A DNA stretch of 64,000 nucleotides, taken from Neomoorella thermoacetica (GTDB lineage Bacteria; Bacillota; DSM-521; Neomoorellales; Neomoorellaceae). Of this stretch, positions 24,938 to 34,153 are shown one piece after another (position 1 is the first letter of the stretch; every line of letters starts with the position of its first letter). Location of the stretch: contig NZ_MDDC01000002.1 of NCBI RefSeq assembly GCF_001875325.1, positions 1-64,000 on the forward strand, read 5' to 3'. The translations under genes and the position numbers were made by a program. The notes below the pieces were generated by a model that was not told where the DNA came from, ran no database searches, and saw nothing but the letters and a program-made list of their open reading frames with translations.

Positions 24938-27805
24938 TTATTGGTCTCCGGCCAGTAAAGCAACTGGAAAATTATGCCAGATGCCGGCCAGGGTAAGAAC
25001 GTTACCTTCAGGCGAAGGAATAGAAGCCAGAACCTCTCCTGTTAAGATATTATGCCAGTTGCCCGGGGCCTGTTCAGGTAGCACAAGGTTTGTTCCTTGC
25101 CATAGAGTTTCCCCTGGGAGAAACCCGGGGGCCGGCAACCCACCATTTGCTGGTATTACCTTGCCCGTCAGCAGCCGGGCCGGTAGGCGGGGAACGACCA
25201 CCAGAGCCCACTCCCTGCCCAGATGCCTGGCGAAGGCGCAGGCGTGTCCCGAGCTGGACCCGGTGACTGCCAGGGGGATATATTCACCCGTCGCAAACAA
25301 TTCCCGGTGGTCGCAGCGAAAGTGCAGGGATTTATAAGTCAGGTAGAGCTTTACCCGGCCATCCTGCCAGCTGGTCAAAAGGTTTCTCACCAGAGCCAGC
25401 TGGCCTTTTGTCTCTTCTTCTTTGAGCCTTTGTAAAAGCCTGGCCCGGGTTTTAAAGTCAACCGGACGCCGGTTGTCGGGATCAACCAGGCTGAGGTTCC
25501 ACAGTTCTGTACCCTGGTAGAAATCAGGCACCCCCGGACTCGTTATCTTCAGCAATACCTGGGCTAACGAGTTCCAGGCACCATAAAAAGCAACGACTTT
25601 TTGGAAGCTAAGGAAGTCCGGCAGAAACCGGTTCCCTGGCTCCGGCGTTAAAATAGAGAGTACAAACTCTATCAGGGCGTTTTCGTAATCGGTATCCGGG
25701 TCAAGCCAGCTGGTCCGGGTTTTGGCCTCCCGGGCCGCCTTGACCATATAAGCCCGGAGCCGTTCCTTAAAAGCGGGTATTTCTTCTTCTAAAAGTGGCC
25801 AGGCGCCGATTAGCGTCTGGTAGATAAATAGCTCCATATTGCCATCAGGTACAGGCTCGCCTTTTATATTTAACTTTTTGGGTCCATTCCAGCGACGCCA
25901 GCGCTCAACCCTCTCTACCCAGGCGTTAGGGATTTCCGTTAAAACATTAATCCGCGCCCGGACATCCTCACTGCGCTTGGTATCATGGGTAGACGTGGCG
26001 TTGAGGGTATGGGGCCAGCGCTCCTGCCGGGTTTTATTGCGGCGGTGGAACTCAGCCACCGATATGCATCTGGTCCGGGGACTGCTGCCTACCTCATTGA
26101 GGGAAACCAAAGAGTTGTAGATGTAGAGGGAGGTATCCTCGTAACCCTTGGCCATAACCGGTCCCGTAAACTGTTGCCAGCGCATTACGAAACGCAGCCA
26201 GGCCTGCCGTTGTTCGGGGGGCAGGGAGACGGGAAAATCCAGCAACAGCACCTGGCGCAGGAAACGGCAGGCCGGGCCGGCGGCCGGGCACCTCTGGACA
26301 GCCCCGGCGATGGCAGTTTCGATGTAATTCCGGTCCTGCGGCGCTACCGTGAAGTCGTGGATGTAGGTCCGGTAGATACCCAGGCTGGCAGTGACTGCGA
26401 CCAGGGCCTCTTCTAGCTCTGTCAGGGTAAGGTCGTGGCCCAGGCGATCCCCTTCAGCCAGGCGTCCCAGCTCCCCTACCAGGTTACGCACCTCGCTGGC
26501 GAACAACCTGGTCATTACCAGCTTCTTCTGGTTATAGACCACCCTGGTAAAGTTGGTTTCGGCGCCGCTGTACCTGGCATAAAACTCTTCCAGGGCGGCG
26601 AGCCCTACTTCGTCAACGAAGAGTCCGTTCAACGAATTTAAAAAATCGTAGCCCGTTGTTCCGTGAGTACGCCAGGTTGCCGGCAGTTCCTCCCCGTTGC
26701 TTAGTATTTTCTCTGCTACCACGTAAAAACCGGGAGAATTTCCTGCTGCAGAAAGGTGTTCCTGCAGCCTGTTGAGGTACTCCTGAGGGTCATACAGGCC
26801 GTCAATATGGTCGATTCTAAGGCCGGTAACTTGCCCAGCCCCGACCAATTGAAAAATCAGGGCGTGCACCGCCTCAAAAACCCTTTTGTCTTCCATGCGG
26901 ATAGCTACCAGGTCGCTAATGTCAAAGAAGCGCCGGTAATTGATTTCTTCATTGGCCACCCGCCAGTAGGCGAGCCGGTAGGCCTGTTCCGCCAGGATAC
27001 CCTCCAGTTGATTGAAACTTTGCGGGTCACCTTTATTACCATTTAATTTGCGCAGGTTCCTGTCAATAAATGCTTTTACCGCTGGGTTGGTATTGTATAG
27101 ATACCATAGGCTTTTCCAGGCCTGTTGCCAGGCAGTCGACAGCCCACCTGTGCCGGGGGAAGGGGGCGCCGTGAGGGAAGCAAGCAGGTCCCGCAATTGT
27201 GATAACGCCGGCTCGGCAGCACCCCCGTCTTCGGCCAGGGTTTGCGCCCAGCCGCTTAGAATCCGGCGGGAAGAAAAGGGACTAAGAGGGAATTGCTTTT
27301 CATAGTAGCAGACCCGGAACCCATCCTCTGCCAGTTTCAGGGCCAGTTGCTGGTTTTCCAATACTTTCCCGAAGGGTTCACCCAGGACTGGCAGGAGGAC
27401 TTTGTTTACCAGCCCCGGCCGGGCGGGTTGCCAGTCAATATCGAAGTAAATTGCGTAAGTAGAAGCGCGCCCATGGCGGAGGACGTCCCGCCACCACGGA
27501 TTTTCAAGGCTGGCTGCCATGTGGTTGGGCACGACGTCCAGCAACAGCCCCATCCCATGCTGCTTCAGGGTACCAGTCAGGGCGGCAAAATCCTCCCTGC
27601 TTCCCAGTTCCGGGTTTAACTGCCCCGGGTCAGTCACGTCGTACCCATGGGGGCTATCCTTCCTCGCTTTCAGCAGGGGGGAGGCATAAATATCGGTAAT
27701 ACCCAGCGCCTGCAGGTACGGTACCACCTCGCGCGCTTCGGTGAAGCGAAACTGCCGGTTAAACTGCAGCCGGTAAGTAGCGGCGGGGATGCGCGGGCTA
27801 TCCAT
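24938..27805 (-). CDS. treY: Maltooligosyl trehalose synthase
   Basis: About 955 residues, at the long end for the family. GH13 motifs occur in order: PHGYDVTDP near the start, LLLDVVPNHMA, GLRIDHIDGLYDP with the nucleophile Asp, FYVVAEKIL with the acid Glu, and STHDTKRSEDVRARI. It converts the reducing end of an alpha-1,4-glucan into a trehalose unit, which TreZ then releases. ATG 27805 has GGAGAGGTAAAA upstream and overlaps the end of the GH57 gene by eight bases; the frame open to 27877 lacks a site. Confidence 0.92.
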   Translation of the reverse strand: MDSPRIPAATYRLQFNRQFRFTEAREVVPYLQALGITDIYASPLLKARKDSPHGYDVTDPGQLNPELGSREDFAALTGTLKQHGMGLLLDVVPNHMAASLENPWWRDVLRHGRASTYAIYFDIDWQPARPGLVNKVLLPVLGEPFGKVLENQQLALKLAEDGFRVCYYEKQFPLSPFSSRRILSGWAQTLAEDGGAAEPALSQLRDLLASLTAPPSPGTGGLSTAWQQAWKSLWYLYNTNPAVKAFIDRNLRKLNGNKGDPQSFNQLEGILAEQAYRLAYWRVANEEINYRRFFDISDLVAIRMEDKRVFEAVHALIFQLVGAGQVTGLRIDHIDGLYDPQEYLNRLQEHLSAAGNSPGFYVVAEKILSNGEELPATWRTHGTTGYDFLNSLNGLFVDEVGLAALEEFYARYSGAETNFTRVVYNQKKLVMTRLFASEVRNLVGELGRLAEGDRLGHDLTLTELEEALVAVTASLGIYRTYIHDFTVAPQDRNYIETAIAGAVQRCPAAGPACRFLRQVLLLDFPVSLPPEQRQAWLRFVMRWQQFTGPVMAKGYEDTSLYIYNSLVSLNEVGSSPRTRCISVAEFHRRNKTRQERWPHTLNATSTHDTKRSEDVRARINVLTEIPNAWVERVERWRRWNGPKKLNIKGEPVPDGNMELFIYQTLIGAWPLLEEEIPAFKERLRAYMVKAAREAKTRTSWLDPDTDYENALIEFVLSILTPEPGNRFLPDFLSFQKVVAFYGAWNSLAQVLLKITSPGVPDFYQGTELWNLSLVDPDNRRPVDFKTRARLLQRLKEEETKGQLALVRNLLTSWQDGRVKLYLTYKSLHFRCDHRELFATGEYIPLAVTGSSSGHACAFARHLGREWALVVVPRLPARLLTGKVIPANGGLPAPGFLPGETLWQGTNLVLPEQAPGNWHNILTGEVLASIPSPEGNVLTLAGIWHNFPVALLAGDQ

Positions 27806-30233
27806 TTTTACCTCTCCGTACCTGTAGTTTGTCCCCCAGGGAGTTGAACAGGTCAAGCCATGCCCGGGCTTCCCCATCCCCCTGCCGGGCTTTCTCCCGG
27901 TATCCAGGGTAAACTGTCTGCAACAGCCGGTAATAAGCGTTTTGGACTTTCCAGAGGTTTACTTCAAAGGGTAACGAGCGCACCAGGCTGATTACCGCGT
28001 CCAGACGCCCGATGAAGGCCTGGTCGTCAGGTTGGCCCAGCAGTTTCTCAGCCATTTGTTTCAGGGTCTGTTCCAGGACATACCCCAGTACTTCGCCGTC
28101 GAGGGGAACACTGGCCATCTCGGCTTCACTTAGGAGCGCTTTGATGCGTTCCAGGTCCAGATTGTCCCCTGCGAAAGCCTGGCGGAGGCTGGTGTTCAAG
28201 ACGAACTCGGCAGCGCCCTGCAGGGCCCGGGGCTGGGGGATATTTAAATCCTTTAAGAAACGCATTAAAGGAGCATGACGATCGTAAATGCGCCGGTAAT
28301 CTTCCGCCGCTTCCGCCAGGGTGGATTCCAGGATGATATCCAGTACCATCCGCTGTTTGTCCCGGAAAAGCTGCCTTAAGGAATAGGTGGCTCCTGCAAA
28401 GTGCTGATCCAGGAGCCTGATGACCTCATTGAAATCGGCCCGGTCGAAGGCACCGGTTAATTCCTGTACTATTCGCTGGTAGGAATCGTCATTGGTGTAA
28501 ACCTGGACACCGCCACTAACATTATGGTTACCTAAAGTAACGGCGCCATAACTAATCTTCATCGACTCCTGGGTAATCTGGGAGGTGACCTGCGCCCGGC
28601 CTACAGCTAACCTGGCTGTACCTGCTAAACGATTCTGGCAGTCTTCACGGTAGACATCGTAGCAAAAGATGCGGGAATGCTGGTCATAGGTTTCGTACAG
28701 GGAACACAAGGCATAATGGGCACCTACCTTAAGCAAGTCGACCATTGCCGGCTTGACGAATTTTTCATAGATATGGGCTCCGTCACGGTGTTCAGGGATG
28801 TTGCTCTTGGCCTGGGCCAGCATCTCCATAAAACGGGGCTCTGGCGACTCGTTAAATAGTTCCTGAGCTAATTGAATCACACGGCCGGCGTATTTAATAA
28901 CCTGCACCGTCTCAATGCCTGAGATTTCATCAAAGAACCAGCCGCAGCTGGTGAACATTAACATGGCGTGTCGCTGGAGCTCCAACAGCTTCAACACCGT
29001 GATTTTTTCTTCCTGGTTTAGTATACGGGTGGCATGTTGTCCGAGGAAGCGGTCGAAGTTTTCCGGTGAACGGTCGAGGATGACCGCGATGTAGTCGTTA
29101 CGCGCGGCCCAGGGATCTTTTAGAAACTGGCGCGCCCTTCCTTCGAACTTGGGTGCCAGGGTGTTCCGCAGCCAGTTGAGGCTATCGCGCAGGGGTGCCC
29201 GCCAGGCCTGGCTCCACCCTGGATGCATACCCGTGTTACAGCCACAATTAGTTCGCCACCTTTCCACTCCATGGGCACAGCTCCAGGAGCTGTTATCATT
29301 TATCTCCACCTCATGAGTGGGCGGGTGTTTTTCCAGGTATTCTCCATAGTTGGTTAGACGTGCCAGTTTATTGGCTTCAATATAATCCAGGGCGTAGGCC
29401 AGGGCCATGTCCCCGTGGCGGTGGTGGTGGCCGTAGGTCTCCCCGTCGGTAGCAATATTGACAAGCTGGGGCGCGTTGCGTCCCTCGTTAAAGACACTCA
29501 GTAGACGTTTGGCAAAGCGTTCGCCGTTATCGAGCAGTTTCTCGAAGGCTACGGCGCGGGCGACTTCGCCATTATAAAAGAAGACATTGATGGTCCGGTC
29601 CGTATTGGGCAGGCGGACCTGATAAGGCATGGTGGTATCGAGGCCGCCGTGGACCTCCTGCCAGTTATCGCTACCCAGGGGGCGGATGCGGCGGGCCTGC
29701 CAGTGGGCCAGGATGGTGAAACGGATGCCCTGCTGGGCCAGGATGGCCAGGGTTTCCAGATCAACGGCGGTCTCAGGCAACCACATTCCTTCCGGCCGCC
29801 GGCCAAAGCGATGCTCAAAATCTTTAATACCCCAGATTACCTGGGTGTATTTATCACGCGTGTTGGCCAGGGGCATGATCATGTGGTTATAGGCCTGGGC
29901 CAGGGCGGAACCGTGTCCCGAGAAGCGCCGCTGGCTTTCCCGGTCGGCTTCAATCACCGCCCGGTAAACCTCCGGGGTATTGGTCTCCATCCAGGAAAGG
30001 AGGGTGGGACCAAAGTTGAAACTGATTCTGCTATAGTTGTTGACGATTTTCCTGATCCACCCGTCACCATCAAGAATGCGCGAGGCGGTGTTAGGTTCGT
30101 AGCATTCAGCGGTAATCCGTTCATCCCAGTCGTGGTAGGGGTAAGCCGAGTCCTGGAGCTCGATGTCCTCCAGCCAGGGGTTTTCCCGTGGCGGCTGGTA
30201 AAAATGGCCGTGGATGCAAATGTACCGTTCCAT
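27798..30233 (-). CDS. Glycoside hydrolase family 57 / DUF3536 protein
   Basis: 811 residues. The N-terminal part shows GH57-type motifs: CIHGHFYQPPRENPW, GMWLPETAVDLETL (position of the catalytic Glu in related proteins) and NIATDGETYGHHHRHGD. The C-terminal part is the DUF3536 domain, mostly helical. GH57 enzymes act on alpha-glucans (amylase, branching or transferase activity), but the exact activity of the DUF3536 type is not established. Its place between treZ and treY, with overlaps on both sides, points to work on the glucan that feeds TreYZ, for instance trimming or branching glycogen. Confidence 0.85.
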   Translation of the reverse strand: MERYICIHGHFYQPPRENPWLEDIELQDSAYPYHDWDERITAECYEPNTASRILDGDGWIRKIVNNYSRISFNFGPTLLSWMETNTPEVYRAVIEADRESQRRFSGHGSALAQAYNHMIMPLANTRDKYTQVIWGIKDFEHRFGRRPEGMWLPETAVDLETLAILAQQGIRFTILAHWQARRIRPLGSDNWQEVHGGLDTTMPYQVRLPNTDRTINVFFYNGEVARAVAFEKLLDNGERFAKRLLSVFNEGRNAPQLVNIATDGETYGHHHRHGDMALAYALDYIEANKLARLTNYGEYLEKHPPTHEVEINDNSSWSCAHGVERWRTNCGCNTGMHPGWSQAWRAPLRDSLNWLRNTLAPKFEGRARQFLKDPWAARNDYIAVILDRSPENFDRFLGQHATRILNQEEKITVLKLLELQRHAMLMFTSCGWFFDEISGIETVQVIKYAGRVIQLAQELFNESPEPRFMEMLAQAKSNIPEHRDGAHIYEKFVKPAMVDLLKVGAHYALCSLYETYDQHSRIFCYDVYREDCQNRLAGTARLAVGRAQVTSQITQESMKISYGAVTLGNHNVSGGVQVYTNDDSYQRIVQELTGAFDRADFNEVIRLLDQHFAGATYSLRQLFRDKQRMVLDIILESTLAEAAEDYRRIYDRHAPLMRFLKDLNIPQPRALQGAAEFVLNTSLRQAFAGDNLDLERIKALLSEAEMASVPLDGEVLGYVLEQTLKQMAEKLLGQPDDQAFIGRLDAVISLVRSLPFEVNLWKVQNAYYRLLQTVYPGYREKARQGDGEARAWLDLFNSLGDKLQVRRGKNG

Positions 30234-32092
30234 TAGTCAGCCTGAGCCTCCTTTATTCGTTCAAACAACAGGCATGCTCCCGGGGTTAAAGGCACCTGCA
30301 TTTTTCCCTGAGATACAAGCAGGGCAGGGATGGCACTACCGTCACCCAGCCAGCGCTCTTCAGCGGCATCCAGGCGTTTGCGCCAGCGACCTGCCGGCAG
30401 GGGCAGGGTGGGGGCTGCCGGGGCATCGCTGAAGGAAAAGATGATGACCACCTCACCTTCACTGCTCCAGCGGTGCACGAACAGGACCAGGTCCTGCTCG
30501 CAGGTGATAACCTCCATATGATCCAGGTTGAAATCCGCCAGGGCGGGGAGTTCCCGGCGCAACTGGATTAGCTGCCGGTAGAACTCCCAGAGTACCCGGT
30601 GCCGCCCCTGCCGGCTGAGGCCGTTGTTAAGACAGGAACGTCGGAAGGTGGCCTCATCCTGGGGATCGGGCACCTCGCCTGTCCAGTTGTGGCCGGCGAA
30701 TTCTTCCCGCCGCCCCCGGCGTACCGCTGCGATCAGACGGGGATCGGAATGGCTGGTAAAGTATTGAAAAGGTGCTGTTTCACCGTATTCCTCGCCCATG
30801 AAGAGCAGTGGTACGAAGGGGGAGAGGAGCACTACGGCGGCGGCCAGTTTGAGTTTGACGAAGGGAACCAGGGTGCTTAACCTTTCACCCCGGGCCCGGT
30901 TACCTACTTGATCATGGTTCTGGGTAAAAACCACGAACTGGTTACCCTTGCACAGATGCGGCCGCCGGCCGTGCCGCCGCTGCCGGTAGGCAGAGTACTG
31001 GCCGGTGTAAACATAACCTTCCCGGAAGGCCCGAGCCAGGTTGCCGAGGGTGCCAAAGTCACGATAGTAGCCGTTTCTTTCCCCCGTCAGCAGCGCATGC
31101 AGGGCGTGGTGAAAGTCGTCGCACCACTGGGCATCAAGGCCATAGCCCCCCAATTCTTGCGGCCGGATTACCCGGGGATCGTTCAAGTCGCTCTCGGCAA
31201 CAATATAAACCCGGCGGCCCAGCCGTTCGGCCTGAAGCTTCACGGCAGCGGCCAGTTCCTCCAGGAAAGGTAACGCAGACTTATCCATAATGGCATGAAT
31301 GGCGTCCAAACGTAAGCCATCCAGGTGAAACTCGGTTAACCAGTAAAGGGCGTTTTCGATAAAGAAGCGCCGGACTTCGTCGCTGCCGGGTCCATCAAAG
31401 TTGAGGGCCTGTCCCCAGGGGGTACGGTAACGATCGGTAAAATAAGGCCCGAATTTGGCCAGGTAGTTTCCTTCCGGGCCCAGGTGGTTGTAGACCACAT
31501 CGAGGAATACGGCCAGGCCGTACCTGTGGCAGGTATCCACCAGCCGCCTGAGCCCCTCCGGTCCACCGTAAGAGTTCTGGACGGCGAAGGGGAAAACGCC
31601 GTCGTACCCCCAGTTGCGGCTTCCCGGGAACTGGGCCACGGGCATTAATTCAATGGCGGTAACCCCCAGGGTGCGCAAATCGTCCAGGTGGGCGATGATG
31701 GCTTCAAAAGTGCCCTCCGGGGTGAAGGTCCCTACATGCAGCTCATAAAAGATCAATTCCTCAACCCTGGGCCCCGGCCAGCAGCGATCCGACCAGGAAA
31801 AAGCTTTGGCGTCTACTACCTGGGAAGGGCCGTGGACCCCCAGGGGCTGGTAGCGCGATGCGGGGTCGGGTAACTGTTGCCCGTCCAGGAGATAGTAATA
31901 GAGACTACCAGGTACGACCCCCGCTATCTCGCCCTGAAAGTAACCCCGTTCTTCCCGGGTTAAGGGTTCCACTCTTTTTTCTCCGGGGGCCACGATTTGT
32001 ACAGCGACACTTTCGGCCAGGGGTGCCCAGAGGCGGAAGCGGCAGCGCCCATCCCCCAGGTAAGTCGCGCCCAGGCTTACGCTATAGGTCAT
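30233..32092 (-). CDS. treZ: Malto-oligosyltrehalose trehalohydrolase
   Basis: 619 residues. An N-terminal CBM48-like domain (RCRFRLWAPLAESVAVQIV) precedes a GH13 barrel with VFLDVVYNHLGPEGNY, HLDGLRLDAIHAI (nucleophile), VYIVAESDLND (acid/base) and VVFTQNHDQVGNRARGER. It cuts trehalose off the maltooligosyl-trehalose made by TreY. First gene of the operon; its stop codon overlaps the start of the GH57 gene. Confidence 0.93.
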   Translation of the reverse strand: MTYSVSLGATYLGDGRCRFRLWAPLAESVAVQIVAPGEKRVEPLTREERGYFQGEIAGVVPGSLYYYLLDGQQLPDPASRYQPLGVHGPSQVVDAKAFSWSDRCWPGPRVEELIFYELHVGTFTPEGTFEAIIAHLDDLRTLGVTAIELMPVAQFPGSRNWGYDGVFPFAVQNSYGGPEGLRRLVDTCHRYGLAVFLDVVYNHLGPEGNYLAKFGPYFTDRYRTPWGQALNFDGPGSDEVRRFFIENALYWLTEFHLDGLRLDAIHAIMDKSALPFLEELAAAVKLQAERLGRRVYIVAESDLNDPRVIRPQELGGYGLDAQWCDDFHHALHALLTGERNGYYRDFGTLGNLARAFREGYVYTGQYSAYRQRRHGRRPHLCKGNQFVVFTQNHDQVGNRARGERLSTLVPFVKLKLAAAVVLLSPFVPLLFMGEEYGETAPFQYFTSHSDPRLIAAVRRGRREEFAGHNWTGEVPDPQDEATFRRSCLNNGLSRQGRHRVLWEFYRQLIQLRRELPALADFNLDHMEVITCEQDLVLFVHRWSSEGEVVIIFSFSDAPAAPTLPLPAGRWRKRLDAAEERWLGDGSAIPALLVSQGKMQVPLTPGACLLFERIKEAQAD

Positions 32093-32433
32093 GGCTCCTC
32101 ACCCTGCCTTTGCTTAATGGGATCAGGTAACTGGCTTTTTTTCCGGCCTGGGAGCATAACATGGCTATTTTATTATGCCAGGGCCCTGGCGGGTATGGGC
32201 TCCGGTGACTGGAATTACCAGAATTATAACCGGTTTGCTCCCCGGTACGAATGTATTATTCCCAGCCGCTATCTCGCTATAACCAGGTTGGCAGTGCGGA
32301 TTGCAAACTCCTTGCTGCAAATGCTTAAACCTTGAACCTGCACGAGCATGAGGTCCATGAGATTTTAAGTCTCGAGATGTTTCTTTTCTTCTGCGGCCTG
32401 TATGCTGGGGTCCGGAGGTTTTTAGTTACCGCA
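32093..32433. other. Non-coding stretch upstream of treZ with a partial tRNA-Leu copy
   Basis: No gene is supported on either strand. The only recognisable item is the partial tRNA-Leu copy at 32351-32374. The treZ promoter should also lie here, but I cannot assign its boxes with confidence. Confidence 0.5.
32351..32374 (-). repeat. Partial copy of the tRNA-Leu anticodon arm
   Basis: AGGTCCATGAGATTTTAAGT plus CTCG matches 23 of 24 bases of 33586-33609 in the intact tRNA-Leu(TAA) gene, in the same orientation. The match covers the anticodon stem-loop and part of the variable arm and stops abruptly on both sides. Anticodon arms of tRNA-Leu are common integration sites, so this could be the scar of an attachment site. 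Confidence 0.6.
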
Positions 32434-32462
32434 TAAAAAAATGCCCCCCGGAAACAGGGGGG
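32434..32462 (-). terminator. Terminator of the small YjcZ-like gene
   Basis: On the minus strand CCCCCC and GGGGGG arms around TGTTTCC are followed by CATTTTTTTA. Confidence 0.8.
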
Positions 32463-32490
32463 CTAAGGAACCAGGAGTTTTGAATAGATT

Positions 32491-32574
32491 TTAGTTATCC
32501 CCAAAGAACAGCAGGATGAGGATCAGAAACAGTATGAAGGCAAACCTGCCGTCAAAAAACCTAAAGCCGCCCAT
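32491..32574 (-). CDS. Tiny YjcZ-like hydrophobic protein (27 residues)
   Basis: The minus strand encodes MGGFRFFDGRFAFILFLILI followed by LLFFGDN and a stop. GGGAAAGGAGGGTTTAT precedes the ATG, an excellent ribosome-binding site, and a strong terminator follows, so the gene is probably real despite its size. A short Gly/Phe-rich head and a single hydrophobic helix are the layout of YjcZ/YnfA-like sporulation micropeptides. Function is unknown; location in the spore membrane is a guess. Confidence 0.7.
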   Translation of the reverse strand: MGGFRFFDGRFAFILFLILILLFFGDN

Positions 32575-32851
32575 ATAAACCCTCCTTTCCCATTTCTCGC
32601 TATATTTATATGGAATGGGTGGAGATGTGTGAGTGTTAACACCTAAAATTATGAAGGCCCTGCTCATTTAGGCCGGTGCAACAGAGTCGGCAATTGCGGG
32701 TGCCCCCTTTGTTTGTTATTAACGGAATTAGCCAGTAGAACTTATTAAGATTTAGTTGATAAACTTGATTACCTGTTTGGTGACATAGTAACAATTCTGC
32801 AAATATGCGAATAGGATATACCATCAAATTCCCAAAGGAGGATTTTTTACC

Positions 32852-33187
32852 ATGGCTGACAACAACAGTAACACCAACACCAACGTACAGCGAGTTACTC
32901 TGGAAAACTTTATCAGAAGGTTAGCTTCCAGATTTCAAGACAGGGTAGTTAATGTTGAGTTTTTTTGTGGTGAATGCTGTAAAAAAGCCAAAGGTGGAAA
33001 GTTAAAGCTGATAGGTAGAGATTTTATTGAGCTAACTGAAGTTGATAATTTGGAAATTGAAGTTATTACCTTTTCTGGTGGCCATGTAGTAGATAATGAA
33101 TTTGTAGACGTTATTATTATACCTTTAAGTCAGGTATGTAGTGTAGAAATACCGGAGAAATGTAACGACGACGATAAATCATACTAG
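32852..33187 (+). CDS. AT-rich hypothetical protein, Sm-like/DUF2642-like beta fold
   Basis: 111 residues, clearly more AT-rich than the surrounding genes. After a Asn/Thr-rich head (MADNNSNTNTNVQRV) comes a cysteine cluster (VEFFCGECCKKAKGGKLK) and a run of beta-strand-like segments (LIGRDFIELTEV, VDVIIIPLSQVCSVEI). The strand pattern G.L..I..DFIEL...IPL..V is reminiscent of small Sm-like spore proteins such as DUF2642, but I cannot assign a family firmly. CAAAGGAGG lies nine bases before the ATG. It sits alone between the tRNA-Leu scar and the intact tRNA-Leu gene. Confidence 0.6.
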   Translation: MADNNSNTNTNVQRVTLENFIRRLASRFQDRVVNVEFFCGECCKKAKGGKLKLIGRDFIELTEVDNLEIEVITFSGGHVVDNEFVDVIIIPLSQVCSVEIPEKCNDDDKSY

Positions 33188-33290
33188 ACCATTTATTGAA
33201 TCACAATCTCCCTGCGATTAGCCGGAGTTTTTCTTATCCCCAGGTCGATCCAGGGAACTCCCTGAAGCAAGTTATCTGTCTCCACTTTAT

Positions 33291-33318
33291 CCCCGGCGTG
33301 AGCCGGGGTATCTTTTTT
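33291..33318 (+). terminator. Intrinsic terminator
   Basis: CCCCGGC GTGA GCCGGGG followed by TATCTTTTTT, about 100 bases after the AT-rich gene. Confidence 0.75.
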
Positions 33319-33520
33319 GTATGGCATTTAACCGGCGCCAGGGCAGGCCGGGGGTTTGTTTTTACCGGAAAATAAAAGTCCCCCTGGTCCGCGTTGACGA
33401 AAACGCTGGGAGACCTGGGGGCTTCTGCTGACCCGTTATACCATATTTAGGCAATATTTGGCTATGTTCCGGCAGGACAACCGCCAGCTATGGAGTCCGC
33501 AAGAGAAGTGGTTGACAAAG
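33319..33520. other. Intergenic sequence with an imperfect hairpin
   Basis: The segment 33371-33421 can fold: CCCCCTGGTC pairs with GACCTGGGGG (T-T mismatch), with GCGTT and AACGC inside. No gene is visible. The function, if any, is unknown. Confidence 0.4.
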
Positions 33521-33540
33521 AAAAAAGGCCGCCGGGCCTT
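33521..33540 (-). terminator. Terminator after tRNA-Leu
   Basis: On the minus strand AAGGCC CGGC GGCCTT is followed by TTTT. Confidence 0.7.
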
Positions 33541-33548
33541 CATTTTCC

Positions 33549-33636
33549 TGGTGCGAGAGGCGGGACTTGAACCCGCACGGACCAAAGGTCCACGAGATTT
33601 TAAGTCTCGGGCGTCTGCCGATTCCGCCACTCTCGC
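33549..33636 (-). tRNA. tRNA-Leu (anticodon TAA)
   Basis: Acceptor GCGAGAG pairs with CTCTCGC. It has a long variable arm (TGGACCTTTGGTCC region), anticodon loop CTTAAAA, T loop GTTCAAG and encoded CCA; 88 bases. Part of its sequence is repeated at 32351-32374. Confidence 0.95.
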
Positions 33637-33765
33637 AGGCAAAAAACATTATATCATATAACCGCAGGGCTATTCAATACTAACTTTACTAACTTTAAAT
33701 TCTAACTTTAAATTCTCCGCTTCTCAATGCTACGGTAACGTAAGAAATAACCCGTAGGGAACAAG

Positions 33766-33799
33766 AAAGCCATCCTGCCGGTAGCAGGATGGCTTTACA
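33766..33799 (-). terminator. Hairpin downstream of tRNA-Cys
   Basis: AAAGCCATCCTGC (33766-33778) pairs with GCAGGATGGCTTT (33784-33796); a 13-bp perfect stem that can end transcription of the tRNA pair on the minus strand. Confidence 0.65.
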
Positions 33800-33811
33800 A
33801 TTTTACCAACC

Positions 33812-33887
33812 TGGAGGCGCGGGCCGGATTTGAACCGGCGAATAGCGGTTTTGCAGACCGCGGCGTTAGCCACTTCGCCACCGCGCC
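33812..33887 (-). tRNA. tRNA-Cys (anticodon GCA)
   Basis: Acceptor GGCGCGG pairs with CCGCGCC, discriminator T, anticodon loop TTGCAAA-type giving GCA, and encoded CCA. Confidence 0.95.
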
Positions 33888-33899
33888 AGGATATAAAAA

Positions 33900-33974
33900 T
33901 GGAGCGGAAAACGGGATTTGAACCCGCGACCCCCGCCTTGGCAAGGCGATGCTCTACCGCTGAGCTACTTCCGC
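33900..33974 (-). tRNA. tRNA-Gly (anticodon GCC)
   Basis: Acceptor GCGGAAG pairs with TTTCCGC (one G-T pair), the anticodon loop TTGCCAA gives GCC, discriminator T and encoded CCA. Only 12 bases separate it from tRNA-Cys, so they are co-transcribed. Confidence 0.95.
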
Positions 33975-34153
33975 TCGCTCATTGCATAGGTGATTATAGC
34001 ACGTGACTGCAGGTCCTGTCAAGGCCCTGAATTACTTAGTAGATATATATATGACCGCAAGGAAATCGGCACACTCGCGGTAAAATTTTACTTCACCATC
34101 ACCCATAACCCCGTTTCCCTTCCCCGGGCAAGCCCCTTTAGGATCGGCGGGGT

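Noticed and set aside
33371-33421. Hairpin before tRNA-Leu as a riboswitch
   Set aside because: The stem has a mismatch, no conserved aptamer motif is seen and no gene follows on that strand.
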